Positions 45,161 through 55,062 of a stretch of 64,000 bases of DNA are shown piece after piece. Origin of the DNA: Streptomyces sp. SA15 (GTDB lineage: Bacteria > Actinomycetota > Actinomycetes > Streptomycetales > Streptomycetaceae). The translations under genes were made by a program, and so were the position numbers. Position 1 is the stretch's first letter; each line of letters begins with the position of its first letter. The notes under the pieces were generated by a model. It was not told where the DNA came from. It made no database searches and saw only the letters and a list, made by a program, of their open reading frames with translations. The stretch is taken from positions 1 to 64,000 of the forward strand of contig NZ_NTGE01000024.1 of the NCBI RefSeq assembly GCF_002291145.1. The letters run 5' to 3'.

Positions 45161-45578
45161 GTAATTCCTCCCGGATAGGTTCTCGGTGGATCGGTGGATC
45201 GGTGGGGCGAAGTCCGGTGCCGCAGCCCGGGAGCCGTTGCCGTGGCGGTGTGCTCGACGGAGTTCGTCGCTCGCTCTGAGTGCCCGTACCGGGCCCACGC
45301 GGGGGTACTGGGTCCTGGTCGGACCGGTGGGCATTGCTGTTCAACACCGCGGTGACGAAGAGGCCGAGGAATGAGATGACGGCGAACACCGTGGCGGCGG
45401 TCACCCACCAGTTGCGCTGTTTCTCTCCTTCCTTGAGGCCGTCGGCCGACTCTGCTTCTGCGTCGTCGGGGAACTGCTGGTTGAGCGCGTCCATGGTCGC
45501 TGCCAGTTCGGGATCGTCCTGGGCAAGGCGTCGTTCGAGCTGTGCGAGGATGCGTCGGTCGTCCATCTCGGGGTTCAT
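45147..45578 (-). CDS. DUF3040-type membrane protein
   Basis: 143 residues from ATG 45578 (GAGGTGG upstream; ATG 45566 possible). The N-terminus MDDRRILAQLERRLAQDDPE is the DUF3040 signature. A membrane helix (VTAATVFAVISFLGLFVTAV) follows, then a Pro/Arg-rich tail. Its end overlaps the CBS gene start, so the two are probably co-translated. Function unknown in Streptomyces. Confidence 0.8.
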   Translation of the reverse strand: MNPEMDDRRILAQLERRLAQDDPELAATMDALNQQFPDDAEAESADGLKEGEKQRNWWVTAATVFAVISFLGLFVTAVLNSNAHRSDQDPVPPRGPGTGTQSERRTPSSTPPRQRLPGCGTGLRPTDPPIHREPIREELRART

Positions 45579-45641
45579 GTCCACCACCTCGAGCCGTGAG
45601 CGAGTGTTCGCGCCGAAGCGCGCAGGCTGGATGCGAGTGCG

Positions 45642-46427
45642 CTACGTCTTCTCCACACCGACGGGGGTCTGGGGCTGTCGGAGCATGTCGACGAGACGGA
45701 AGATCTCCATCGGCAGCGGGAAGATGAGGGTGGAGTTCCGTTCGGCGGAGATCTCGGCCATCGTGGACAGGATCCGCAGGTGAAGGGCCGCGGGATGGCC
45801 TTCGAGACGGTCCGCGGCGTCCGCCAGGGTCTCGGCCGCCTCGTACTCGCCCTTGGCGTGGATGACCTTGGCACGCCGGTCACGTTCGGCCTCGGCCTGG
45901 CGGGCCATCGCGCGCCGCATGGCCTCGGGCAGTTCGACGTCCTTGACCTCGACGAGGGTCACCTTGACGCCCCACGGGTTGGTGACGTCGTCGATGATGC
46001 GCTGCAGCCGCTGGTTGATCTCGTCCCGGTTGATCAGCAGCTCGTCGAGATCGACCTGGCCGAGGATGCTGCGCAGCGTCGTCTGGGCGATCTGCGAGGT
46101 GCCCTTGATGTGGTCCTCGATCGCCACGACCGAGCGGTTGGGGTCGACGACGTTGAAGTACGTCACGGCGTTGACCCGTACCGTGACGTTGTCCTTCGTG
46201 ATCACGTCCTGCGGCGGAATGTCCATCGTCACGGTCCGCAGCGAGACGCGGACCATGCGGTCGACGACGGGAATGATGACGAACAGCCCCGGCCCCTTGG
46301 CGCCGATGATCCGTCCGAGGCGGAAGATCACCCCGCGCTCGTACTCGGGCACGATCTTCACGGCGGCCATCAGCAGCATGAGCAGCACGACCGCGCCGAT
46401 GATGATGCCGAGCAGTCCTGAGTTCAT
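45642..46427 (-). CDS. Slipin/stomatin-family SPFH protein
   Basis: 261 residues from ATG 46427, whose first bases overlap the NfeD stop (ATGA). One N-terminal hairpin membrane segment ([17 protein letters not shown]) is followed by the SPFH domain ([28 protein letters not shown]-like [38 protein letters not shown]). It forms membrane microdomain scaffolds and is coupled to the NfeD protease, a pairing seen across prokaryotes. Confidence 0.95.
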   Translation of the reverse strand: MNSGLLGIIIGAVVLLMLLMAAVKIVPEYERGVIFRLGRIIGAKGPGLFVIIPVVDRMVRVSLRTVTMDIPPQDVITKDNVTVRVNAVTYFNVVDPNRSVVAIEDHIKGTSQIAQTTLRSILGQVDLDELLINRDEINQRLQRIIDDVTNPWGVKVTLVEVKDVELPEAMRRAMARQAEAERDRRAKVIHAKGEYEAAETLADAADRLEGHPAALHLRILSTMAEISAERNSTLIFPLPMEIFRLVDMLRQPQTPVGVEKT

Positions 46428-47773
46428 GATCCGTCCTCCTGTTCGGTGTGCGGACCGTCGCGGGCCTGGGCACTGTCGACGATCAGTTCCAGACCGTCGA
46501 TGGCCACGACGCGGACGTGTTGTCCTGCGGTGACGGGCGCGGCACGGCCGCGGACGGTCCACCACGCGCCTTCGAGCAGTACCTGGCCGGTGTCGCCGTC
46601 CATCCGGCGTACGACGGCCTCGCGGCCCAGCAGACCTTCGTGTCCGGTCGTCGCCGGGGCCCGCCGAGCCCGCCAGGCCAGCCGACCGGCGAGCACCGAG
46701 CCGCCGCCGACTACCACGGCGGTCGGCCACAGCACGGCTGGGTCCACGCCCAGCTCACCGCGGAAGAGCAGGATCCCGGAGAACACCAGGGCCACCGTCC
46801 CGCCCGCGGCGAACACACCGACTCCGGGCGTGAGCACTTCGGCGGCGAACAGGGCTGCGGCCAGGAACAGCAGGAGCAGGCCGCCGACGTGGAAGGGGAG
46901 CACGCTCAGGGCGACGAACCCGAGCACGAGCAGGACGACCCCAATGGCCCCGGCGAATCCCATCCCGGGGTTCGCCAGCTCGTAGATCACGGCCAGAGTC
47001 CCGATCGAGAGGAAGAGGAACGCCAGCTCCGGGCTGGCCAGCAGCTGCCGGACCTCGCCGAAGAAGCCGAGATCGTGCTCCACCGTCCGGGCACCCGCGG
47101 TGTGCAGAACGACTTCGTGCTCGCTCCCCTCCGGACCCACTACGACCCGGCGGCCGTCCAACTCGGCGAGCAGGGCCTCGCGTGACGGCGCCACGAGATC
47201 GACCACATCGGTGCGCACGGCCTCCCGGTCGGAGACGGCCGCACCTTCGCGCACCATGTCCCGGGCGAAGTCCGTGCTGCGGCCCCGTTGCTCGGCGATG
47301 GACACGGCGAATGCGACGGCGTCGTTGACGACCTTGTCGCTGGCTTCTTCGCCCTGACCGGTCACGGGTGTGCCGGCCCCGATGTGGGTCCCGGGCGCCA
47401 TGGCCGCGACGTGCGCGGACATCGCGATGTACGCGCCCGCCGACGCCGCGCGAGCACCGGACGGGGTCACGTACGCGACGACCGGGACGTCGGACGCGAG
47501 AAAGTCCTGCACGATCTCCCGGGTGGACTGCAGCAGCCCGCCAGGGGTGTCCATCTCGATCACATAGGCCGCGTGCCGCTCACGCTCGGCGAGGCGAAGC
47601 CCCTCCTTCAGGTGATCGGCGACAACGGGAGTGATGGTGCCGTCGACCCGAGTGACCAGCACACTCGGTGCCTGCGCCACGCTTACGGCAGGCGCGGCGA
47701 GGAGACAGGCGAGCGCGACCAAGAGGACCTGGACGAACCTCCGGACCGGAGTCAGGGGCTGGCTTCGGGGCAC
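46424..47773 (-). CDS. NfeD-family membrane serine protease (slipin partner)
   Basis: 449 residues from GTG 47773 (AAGGGGG at good spacing; an upstream GTG at 47797 is less likely). A signal peptide ([19 protein letters not shown]) is followed by a ClpP-class protease domain with [11 protein letters not shown] and the catalytic Ser in [15 protein letters not shown]. Four membrane helices (about 240-345) and a C-terminal OB-fold NfeD domain ([20 protein letters not shown]) complete it. It is translationally coupled to slipin. Together they are thought to manage membrane-protein quality in lipid microdomains. Confidence 0.95.
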   Translation of the reverse strand: MPRSQPLTPVRRFVQVLLVALACLLAAPAVSVAQAPSVLVTRVDGTITPVVADHLKEGLRLAERERHAAYVIEMDTPGGLLQSTREIVQDFLASDVPVVAYVTPSGARAASAGAYIAMSAHVAAMAPGTHIGAGTPVTGQGEEASDKVVNDAVAFAVSIAEQRGRSTDFARDMVREGAAVSDREAVRTDVVDLVAPSREALLAELDGRRVVVGPEGSEHEVVLHTAGARTVEHDLGFFGEVRQLLASPELAFLFLSIGTLAVIYELANPGMGFAGAIGVVLLVLGFVALSVLPFHVGGLLLLFLAAALFAAEVLTPGVGVFAAGGTVALVFSGILLFRGELGVDPAVLWPTAVVVGGGSVLAGRLAWRARRAPATTGHEGLLGREAVVRRMDGDTGQVLLEGAWWTVRGRAAPVTAGQHVRVVAIDGLELIVDSAQARDGPHTEQEDGS

Positions 47774-47922
47774 GGCACGGTACCCCCTTGTTCTCACACG
47801 GTTCCTGACTGGGCGTTTTACTCACGGATTACCCTCGCCTCCCGGCCGGATGCTTGCTCACAGTGCTCAAGTAAGGCCGTCTCGTATAGCCCTTTTTTGC
47901 CGACCCACTGCAAAATGGCCCT

Positions 47923-49107
47923 ATGCCGAGGCGAAATAACGGCCAGAACGCCGCCGACAGCGCAGCCGATGCCACGGTGCCGGCCGTCGCAGCTCCCGTG
48001 GGAAGCGAGCCCCCGGATGCCAGTGCTCTGGCCCCCTACCTGAAGCGGCTTGCCAGCATCTCCGCCAGCAGGGAGCGGCTGGGTGAACACGAACTTGAGG
48101 GGTTGCGGGAGGTGGCTGCTACCGCGGCGGGCCGCGGCACCGCCCTCACGGCTCTGGTCTCCGAGTACCTCGACTCCGCCTGCCGGGTGTGGGAGGACCT
48201 GCCCGACACCCGCCGGGCGGAGGACCACGAGGGCGTGACACCCGTGGTGTCCGCCCTCCTGCGGGCGGTCGCCGATGCGACGGTTGCGCTGACCGAGGGA
48301 TACGAGACGGCCCACCGGGCAGCCATCCGGGGAGAGGAGGCGACGCGGCGGGAGTTCGTCGACGACCTCTTGGAGGGGCGCACCAGCCTCGGCCGGCTGG
48401 CCGAGCGCGCCGAACGATTCGGGTTCCGGCTGCTCGGCCCGCACACCGTCGCCGTCGCACGGGCCACGAGCGCCTTCGGCGCGGGCGATCCCGCCACTTG
48501 CTACGTCGAGGACGCGCTGACCACCCGGTTTGCCGCGCGCGAGGTCCTGACCACCGCCAAGGACGGCCTTGTGGTGTGTGTGTCCCGCGGCACGAGACCC
48601 GACGTTCCCGAAGCCTTCGCCACCGCCGTGGGCAACGCGGTCGGCGACCAGCACCAGATCGCCATCAGCCGGCCCCGGCGGGGCCCCGGCGGCATCGTCC
48701 GCTCCTACCAGGAAGCGCGCAGCACCCTCGCCCTCGCCACCCAGCTCGGTCTGTCCGCCTCACTCGTCCACGCCGCGGACGTCCTGGTCTTCCAAGTCCT
48801 AGGCCGGGACCGCGCAGCCATCACCGACCTGGTGGCCACCGTCCTCGGCGGGCTGGAACAAGCTCGCGGCGGCCCGCAGCCGCTCCTGAACACCCTCACC
48901 GCCTACTTCGCCAGCGGCTGCCTGAACACCGCCACCGCCCGCCGCCTGGGGATGAGCGTGCGGACGGTCGCCTACCGGCTCAGCCGCATCCGGCAGCTCA
49001 CCGGACACGACCCCACCGACCCCGACCAGCGCTACATCCTGCAGACCGCCGCGCTCGGCGCACGCCTACTGGACTGGCCGTCACAACCCCTCCAGCCCGC
49101 CGACTGA
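47923..49107 (+). CDS. PucR/CdaR-type transcriptional regulator
   Basis: 394 residues from ATG 47923. A middle GGDEF-like domain is followed by the C-terminal helix-turn-helix (LNTATARRLGMSVRTVAYRL, then SRIRQLTGHDPTDPDQRYIL), the PucR family hallmark. It is divergent from the slipin/NfeD operon across 149 bases and is the natural candidate to control it. A truncated paralogue of its HTH end lies at 63578-63762 near the second CBS gene. The effector is unknown. Confidence 0.9.
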   Translation: MPRRNNGQNAADSAADATVPAVAAPVGSEPPDASALAPYLKRLASISASRERLGEHELEGLREVAATAAGRGTALTALVSEYLDSACRVWEDLPDTRRAEDHEGVTPVVSALLRAVADATVALTEGYETAHRAAIRGEEATRREFVDDLLEGRTSLGRLAERAERFGFRLLGPHTVAVARATSAFGAGDPATCYVEDALTTRFAAREVLTTAKDGLVVCVSRGTRPDVPEAFATAVGNAVGDQHQIAISRPRRGPGGIVRSYQEARSTLALATQLGLSASLVHAADVLVFQVLGRDRAAITDLVATVLGGLEQARGGPQPLLNTLTAYFASGCLNTATARRLGMSVRTVAYRLSRIRQLTGHDPTDPDQRYILQTAALGARLLDWPSQPLQPAD

Positions 49108-49261
49108 AACCAGCTCGGCCCGACGACCAGCGTGGCGCACGGGAGTTCCGAGGAGACCTGCCGTGCTGCCCTGCCCTGCCCCTCCCCGAGGCCAGTTATC
49201 TTTCTGCGTGTCCGCCGGCCACGAGACGCCTCGGCCGGAGGTGCTGAGCGACCATGGGCGG

Positions 49262-51436
49262 ATGCGCACGCCGTCGCGACTTCCGCGGTCGCTCCGCCTG
49301 GCGGCCTGGGTGGTGGCACTCGTGAGCCTGACCGCCTTGGCCCTTGGGGCGACGCTGCGCAGCAGCATGCTCGATCCGGACTTCTACCGTCGAGCCCTCG
49401 ACAAGGAGCGGGCGTACCAGCGGATCTACGACGAGGTGTTGGCCGATCCGGGCAGCGCGGATCTCACCCGTGACCTGCTCGGCCGGCTGCCTGTACCGGA
49501 ATCCGCGGTGACCGCCAATCTGAAGCTCGTCATTCCTCCGGAGACGCTGCGCGCCATGGGCGATCGCCAGATCCCCGAGGTGGTCCGCTACCTCAGAGAG
49601 GACCAGGAGCAATTGCGTCTCGCGGTGGACATCAAGCCGGTGGCCGAGAACATCGGCACACTCGCCGAGATCTATTTCGGTGATGCCGTCGCCGCGATGC
49701 AGCAGCAGCCCGAACCCGATTTCCAGGCGTTCACCGAACGCCTGAGCAAGGCAGCCGAGAGTGTGGTGGCAGGACAGGCGCCGAAAGGGCTCCCCTCGCT
49801 CCCGCTCTCCCGCGACCAGGCGGTGCGGGCCACCGCACTGCTGCTGCGGGTCGTACCGGAGGCCGAACGCTCCAAAGTCAGGCCGGAGATTCTAGCGTCT
49901 CTGGAGGGCGGTGACGTGGCTTCGGCAATGACCACAGTCACCTCCGCCGCGGTGTCCGACCGCACACGCGCGGCCGTCGCGGACGTGCTGCGCGAGAGCG
50001 GCGGCAGCACGTGGGTGATCACCGCCGACATCGAAGCGTCGAACGATGTCCTGGCTCCCGTCCACCGGGCCCGCACGGCCATACACATCATGCGGTACAT
50101 GGTGGAACCGGCTGCCGCTCTGCTCGGCAGCGTCTCGCTGCTCCTGCTGTGGTTCTCCGCACCGCCCACCACGTCGCGGCGGCTGATGCCCCTGGGCTGG
50201 GCACTGACCACGGCCGCCGTACTGATCCTGTCAGCGGTGGTGTACGGCCATCTCAGGGCCCGTGACCATCTGGTCGACAGTCCCTCCTCCTGGCCGCCCG
50301 CGGCGGCTCGCCTCGTCGACGACGTGCAGCACGCTCTGCTCGATCGGGTGCTCGCGACCGCGACCACGGCCGCGACGCTCCTGCTGACAGCAGCAGCGTT
50401 GTTCATCGCAGTCGCCTGGGCCGGGCAGACTCGGCCTGCCGCACCGTCGCCGACGCGCACTCGCCCCGTCCTGCTCCTGGCAACTGCGGTGACCACCGGC
50501 GCGGTGGCCGGCGCAGTGGTGATTCCTCCGGTGATCAACGGGCCCGCGCCGCAGGTCTGCCAGGGCAGCCCGGACCTATGCGATCTCCGATACGACCAGG
50601 TCGCCCACCTCACCTCCCACAACGCCATGGCCTCGACAGCCGACCAGTTCATCGGCCCATCCCAGGACCCGGACATCACCGGACAGCTCAATGCCGGAGT
50701 ACGCGCGCTGCAGATCGACACCCACCGGTGGGAAAAGCCCGCGGAGATCGCCGACCGCCTGCGCGACTCCGACTTCTCGCCTCGCCAGCAGCGCCAGCTT
50801 CTCCAGGCTCTGGAACGGCTGAACCCGCCCCGTGAGGGACTGTGGCTGTGTCACTCGGTATGCGGCGCCGGCGCGCTCGAACTGGCGACCGCCCTGCGGG
50901 AGATCGGTGACTGGCTGCGTGATCACCGCACGGAAGTCGTGACGCTGATCATCCAGGATGGAGTCAGCCCCGCAGAGACGGAAGGGGCGTTCATGCGGGC
51001 GGGCTTGACCGACCTGCTGTACGAACCGGATCAGGACCCCGCTCAACCGTGGCCCACCCTCGCTGACATGATCGGCAACGATCAGCGTCTGGTCGTCTTC
51101 GCGGAGCAGGCAGACGGTCCCGCGCCCTGGTACCGCAACTTCTACCGCTACGGCATGGAAACGCCGTTCGGCTTCCGCAGTCCCCAGGAGATGACCTGCC
51201 TGCCGAACCGGGGAGGCACCGGCAAGCGGCTCTTCCTGCTCAATCACTTCGTCACCGATTCCGGGGCGAGCCGACTCGACGCCGGCTGGGTCAACAGGCG
51301 CGAGGAGGTCCTGCGGCGGGCGCACCGATGCGAGCGCAGGCGTGGCAGCCCGGTCAACTTCATCGCAGTGGACTACGCGACCGTCGGTGACCCACGCGGC
51401 GCGGTCGACGCCCTCAACGCCGAGCGTGCGCGGTAG
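49262..51436 (+). CDS. Polytopic membrane protein with a PI-PLC-like phosphodiesterase domain
   Basis: 724 residues. ATG 49262 is chosen (GGGCGG before it); GTG 49241 is possible. An N-terminal helix (LAAWVVALVSLTALALGATL), a 230-residue outer domain and four or so helices (about 280-435) precede a C-terminal PI-PLC X-like domain. Its catalytic His pair is in TSHNAM (about 451) and WLCHSVCG (about 529). Such enzymes cleave phosphodiester-linked lipids or glycans outside the cell. The membrane-protein fusion is unusual. It is transcribed from the same direction as the PucR gene, 155 bases downstream. Confidence 0.85.
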   Translation: MRTPSRLPRSLRLAAWVVALVSLTALALGATLRSSMLDPDFYRRALDKERAYQRIYDEVLADPGSADLTRDLLGRLPVPESAVTANLKLVIPPETLRAMGDRQIPEVVRYLREDQEQLRLAVDIKPVAENIGTLAEIYFGDAVAAMQQQPEPDFQAFTERLSKAAESVVAGQAPKGLPSLPLSRDQAVRATALLLRVVPEAERSKVRPEILASLEGGDVASAMTTVTSAAVSDRTRAAVADVLRESGGSTWVITADIEASNDVLAPVHRARTAIHIMRYMVEPAAALLGSVSLLLLWFSAPPTTSRRLMPLGWALTTAAVLILSAVVYGHLRARDHLVDSPSSWPPAAARLVDDVQHALLDRVLATATTAATLLLTAAALFIAVAWAGQTRPAAPSPTRTRPVLLLATAVTTGAVAGAVVIPPVINGPAPQVCQGSPDLCDLRYDQVAHLTSHNAMASTADQFIGPSQDPDITGQLNAGVRALQIDTHRWEKPAEIADRLRDSDFSPRQQRQLLQALERLNPPREGLWLCHSVCGAGALELATALREIGDWLRDHRTEVVTLIIQDGVSPAETEGAFMRAGLTDLLYEPDQDPAQPWPTLADMIGNDQRLVVFAEQADGPAPWYRNFYRYGMETPFGFRSPQEMTCLPNRGGTGKRLFLLNHFVTDSGASRLDAGWVNRREEVLRRAHRCERRRGSPVNFIAVDYATVGDPRGAVDALNAERAR

Positions 51437-51486
51437 CTCACGAAAGCAGCCGGCTCGGTGACATGTCATGTCCGCTGCTCGATGAG

Positions 51487-53328
51487 TCAGGCGAACCAGG
51501 CCGCCGTGGAGAGGTCTGGGCGTACCCCCCGGGTGGTGCGGGCCAGGGCGACCGCGCTGGAGATGAGACCGACGTGGCTGATGGCCTGCGGATAGTTGCC
51601 GAGATACGTGCCGTCGGACGGGTCGATCTGCTCGGGCAGCAGCCCCAGGTGGTTGGCGTGGGAACACAGGCGCTCGAACAGTTCACCGGCCTGCTCGATC
51701 CTGCCCTGCCCTGTCAGGTTGTCCACGAGCCAGAAGCTGCAGAGCAGAAAGGCGCCCTCGGGCTGATGATCCATGCCGTCCGGTGAACGCTCCGGCAGGT
51801 AGCGGTACAGCAGTCCCCCGCCCGCACCCAGTTGCTCGGTGATCGCCCGGCAGGTGGCCACCATGCTGGGATGGTCGGCAGGCACTACCCGGCGCAGCGG
51901 CAGAGCGAGGAGGGAGGCATCGAGCGCTCCTCCCTCACCCAGGTGCTCGGTCAGGGCACGGGTCTGCTCGTTCCAGGCATGGCGGAGGATGCGCTCGGTG
52001 AGCTGCCCGGCTTCGCGAGCCCAGTGGTCCGCGTCACCGGGCAGCTTCAGTCGGCGTGCGAGCCTGGCGGCCCGGTCGAGGGCGACCTGGCACATGGCGG
52101 CGGAGTAGGTGAAGGGCCTGCCGGAGGTGCGGACCTCCCAGATGCCGTGGTCCGGACTGCGCCAGGCATGCTCGGCACGCTCGCCGAGGCCGGCCAGCCG
52201 GTCCCACAGCGTCGCGTCGAACGTTCCTCCGGTGGCTGCCCATTGAAAGGCACAGTCCAGGATCTCCCCGTAGACGTCGTGCTGGGTCTGCTCGGCTGCG
52301 GCGTTGCCCCACCGAACGGGTGCGGACCGGCGATACCCCTCCAGGCCGTCGTCCACCACCTCCGGCGGCGGCACTTCACCGTCGACGTCGTACAGAACCC
52401 GCGGCTGATGGTTGTGACGAGCGGCCTCAAGGGCCCAGCGCAGAAAGCCCCCGGCCTCCGACGGCAGTCCGATGCGGCGAAGCGCGAAGACGGTGTAGGC
52501 GGCGTCGCGGATCCAGGAGTAGCGGTAGTCCCAGTTGCGTGTCCCCCCGATGTGCTCGGGGAGCGACGACGTGGGAGCCGCGATGATCGCCCCGTTCTCG
52601 AAGTGGTCCAGCAGTTTCAGGGTCAGAGCCGACCGGCCCACCAGGTCGGACCGCGGTACGTCGTCGACCACGAACGCGGCCCAGCGTTTCCAGGCACGCA
52701 CCGTGCTCGCAAGGCCGGCCTCCACAGACGGGTAAGGGCTGGGCGACCCCTCCCAGCGCAACCGCAGGGACAGCTCCTGCCCACCGTGGAGCGTCAGGCC
52801 GCTGTCCGGAGGCGTCACTGGGGGTGAGGACCACAGGCGCAGGGTGATGCCCTGCCGCACGCAGTCGAGCATCCAGTCTTCTCCCCGGCGACGGATGCGG
52901 GCGCCGCCGCGTGGCTCCAGGCGGAGACGAAGGGTGACCTCGCCCTCGACAACGCGGACCTGGCGTAGCAGCTCCCCCGCCGCTGCCGGCGCGTCTTCCT
53001 CCAGACGTGCACCAGGACGCAGCACAAAGGCGTCCGTGACCTGAAGAACGCCGGTGTCCGTGCGAAGCTCCGTGATCAGAACGGCCGTGTCGTCCACGTA
53101 GCGCTGGCGGCTCTCCCGCACTCCGTCCGGCGAGAGCCGGAAGCTACCGCCATGACGCCGGTCGAGCAAGGAGCAGAACACAGGGTCCCGGTCGAAGCGC
53201 GGAACACACATGAAGCTGATCTCCGCGTCCCGGCCGACCAGGGCGCAGCCGCGGCCGTCGCCGATCAGGCCATGAGCCTCGATCGGCAGGTACCCCTCTC
53301 GGCGTGTCAGTGGCTGCCAGGGCTGCAT
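51487..53328 (-). CDS. Glycoside hydrolase family 15 protein (trehalase/glucoamylase type)
   Basis: 613 residues from ATG 53328 (weak ribosome site; GTG 53346 possible). GH15 motifs: GTRNWDYRYSWIRDAAYT in the substrate pocket, WGNAAAEQTQHDVYGEIL, and HQPEGAFLLCSFWLVDNL with the catalytic base Glu. The N-terminal beta-sandwich (about 1-240) is typical of the bacterial branch. It lacks a signal peptide, so it acts in the cytoplasm, probably on trehalose or short alpha-glucans. It is convergent with the PI-PLC-like gene. Confidence 0.92.
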   Translation of the reverse strand: MQPWQPLTRREGYLPIEAHGLIGDGRGCALVGRDAEISFMCVPRFDRDPVFCSLLDRRHGGSFRLSPDGVRESRQRYVDDTAVLITELRTDTGVLQVTDAFVLRPGARLEEDAPAAAGELLRQVRVVEGEVTLRLRLEPRGGARIRRRGEDWMLDCVRQGITLRLWSSPPVTPPDSGLTLHGGQELSLRLRWEGSPSPYPSVEAGLASTVRAWKRWAAFVVDDVPRSDLVGRSALTLKLLDHFENGAIIAAPTSSLPEHIGGTRNWDYRYSWIRDAAYTVFALRRIGLPSEAGGFLRWALEAARHNHQPRVLYDVDGEVPPPEVVDDGLEGYRRSAPVRWGNAAAEQTQHDVYGEILDCAFQWAATGGTFDATLWDRLAGLGERAEHAWRSPDHGIWEVRTSGRPFTYSAAMCQVALDRAARLARRLKLPGDADHWAREAGQLTERILRHAWNEQTRALTEHLGEGGALDASLLALPLRRVVPADHPSMVATCRAITEQLGAGGGLLYRYLPERSPDGMDHQPEGAFLLCSFWLVDNLTGQGRIEQAGELFERLCSHANHLGLLPEQIDPSDGTYLGNYPQAISHVGLISSAVALARTTRGVRPDLSTAAWFA

Positions 53329-53453
53329 GAGCGGGCAAGTACCCACAACCGGCCCGGTTGATCAGTCCCTACCCGGCTCACGGGACTCCCCCGGTGGAGC
53401 CAGGCTCCGGCGCACCGATGAGGAACGTACGGCGGTCGAAGGGGCGCCAAGCG

Positions 53454-54500
53454 TCAGCGGTAGCGGAGCAGCAGCATGGCGGCGTCGTCTTGCAGCGGAC
53501 CGCTGACGTGCTGGAGCAGGTCCTGGCGCACCATCTCCAGGGCTGTCTCCGGGTCGCGTTCCTTGAGCAGGTGAGCGCGGTCGGCGAGAGGATAGAAGCG
53601 GCCCGCGACGTCGCGGGCTTCGGTGACTCCGTCGGTGTAGAGCAGGAGCTGGTCGCCTGGAAGGAAACTCACACGGAACGGCTCCGCAGGCTCCGTACCG
53701 TGAGCGCCCAAGCCGAGCGGGAGCGCGTAGGAGAGAGGCTCGGGCCAGGTGGTGGTGCCGTCGGCACGCATCAGCAGGGGCGCCGGGTGGCCGAAATTGA
53801 GGAAGGTGACTTCTTCCGCCTTCACTTCGGCAAGGATGGCGGTGACGAACTTCTCCCCCTCCAGCTGCCGCTCGACGGCCCGCTCCAGCCTGCACCCCAC
53901 GGCCGTCAGGTCGGCTTCCTCGGGAGCCGCTTCGCGGAAGGCGCCAAGGACCACGGCCGCGGTCTCCACCGCGTCCAGCCCCTTGCCCTGGACATCGCCC
54001 ACGATCACTCGTACGCCATGGGGTGAGGTGACCACTTCGTAGAGGTCGCCGCCGATACGGGCCTCGGCCACGGCGGACATGTAGGAGACGGCCGCACGCA
54101 CCCGCCCGGCGAGCCGCGGAACGGGCTTGAGCAGCACCCGCTGGGCGGCCTCGGCGATGGAGCGCACGCTGGCCAGCTCCGCCTCGCGTTCCTGGCGCAT
54201 GGACACGGCCACGAGCCCCGCCGCGGTGACGCCGAGGACCGAGGCGATGCTCATGAAACCGCGTCGAGCATCGAGCAGGTCGTTGTACCAGCCGAGCCCC
54301 ACGCACAGCAGCAGCGCGATTCCGCCGACGCACGCGGTGCGCCTCCAGCTGCCGATGAGCGGGGCGAAGGCAGGCCCCAGCGACACCAGCGGCAGGAAGC
54401 CCACCGCAGGGCCGGCGGCGATGTCAGCCGCGGTGACCGCGGCCATCATGGCGAAGGGCAGCACCGACAGCACAGTGAGACGGCGACTCTCGGCCTTCAT
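53454..54500 (-). CDS. Membrane-bound SpoIIE-type PP2C phosphatase
   Basis: 348 residues from ATG 54500, with GGAGG nine bases upstream. Three or four membrane segments (about 10-105: VLSVLPFAMMAAVTAADIAA; RTACVGGIALLLCVGLGWYN; VLGVTAAGLVAVSM) precede the phosphatase domain (about 130-348). Metal-binding motifs are IGGDLYE, GDVQGKGLDA, LLLYTDGVTEA and DDAAMLLLRY. It dephosphorylates anti-sigma-antagonist (STAS) proteins in partner-switching networks, such as the STAS protein at 41422. No sensor domain other than the membrane part is visible. Confidence 0.92.
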   Translation of the reverse strand: MKAESRRLTVLSVLPFAMMAAVTAADIAAGPAVGFLPLVSLGPAFAPLIGSWRRTACVGGIALLLCVGLGWYNDLLDARRGFMSIASVLGVTAAGLVAVSMRQEREAELASVRSIAEAAQRVLLKPVPRLAGRVRAAVSYMSAVAEARIGGDLYEVVTSPHGVRVIVGDVQGKGLDAVETAAVVLGAFREAAPEEADLTAVGCRLERAVERQLEGEKFVTAILAEVKAEEVTFLNFGHPAPLLMRADGTTTWPEPLSYALPLGLGAHGTEPAEPFRVSFLPGDQLLLYTDGVTEARDVAGRFYPLADRAHLLKERDPETALEMVRQDLLQHVSGPLQDDAAMLLLRYR

Positions 54501-55062
54501 ACCGTCCTCCGCCTCCCCCTCGACCGGTCAGGCCCCGGACCGGGGCAGCACGGCCCCAGACCGGACGAACAAGATCCATGGTGGCAGACCCGCCCCTCCC
54601 CTTCCCAGGAGGCGGACGCAACCCACCGCGCGCAGCCCGGCATTACTCAGGTGCCGAGCCCGTCCGACCACGCGGTGTTCTCGCCGACTGGACCATACGC
54701 GGAGGTGCGAACACAGCGGGGCACCGAAGGAGAAGGCGGCGCGCGGGCTTCGCCGCTGCCCGGCTTGAGCGCCGGTGCTCCCGTGTGGCAGCCGAGGGGG
54801 GGTCCGCCGTGAGAGCCCTGTTCTCCGGGTGCCCGGCGATCACGGGCGTGATCGTTGCATCGCGACGGTGCGGCAGCAGCGGGTGACCCGGAGCACGCAG
54901 CGCCCCGTCCGAGGAGGAAGCCGGAGGCGTTTCGCTCGAGCCTTCTGGCTTCCCTGCGGACCTCGCCGGAACCCGCCCAGAGGCGTTACCGGCGGACGTC
55001 TGGAGCAGCCTGGGTTCGGGTACTCGTAACGGCCCTGGGACCGATGCCCGCCAGGAGCAGCC
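54501..55062. other. Intergenic region of about 560 bases
   Basis: Divergent promoter region between the phosphatase and Usp genes. Short frames on both strands have no ribosome site or domain. The right end holds the GGAGCAGCC ribosome site of the Usp gene. Confidence 0.4.

Noticed and set aside
54640..55060. Short open frames upstream of the Usp gene
   Set aside because: Neither strand gives a ribosome site, domain or consistent composition.
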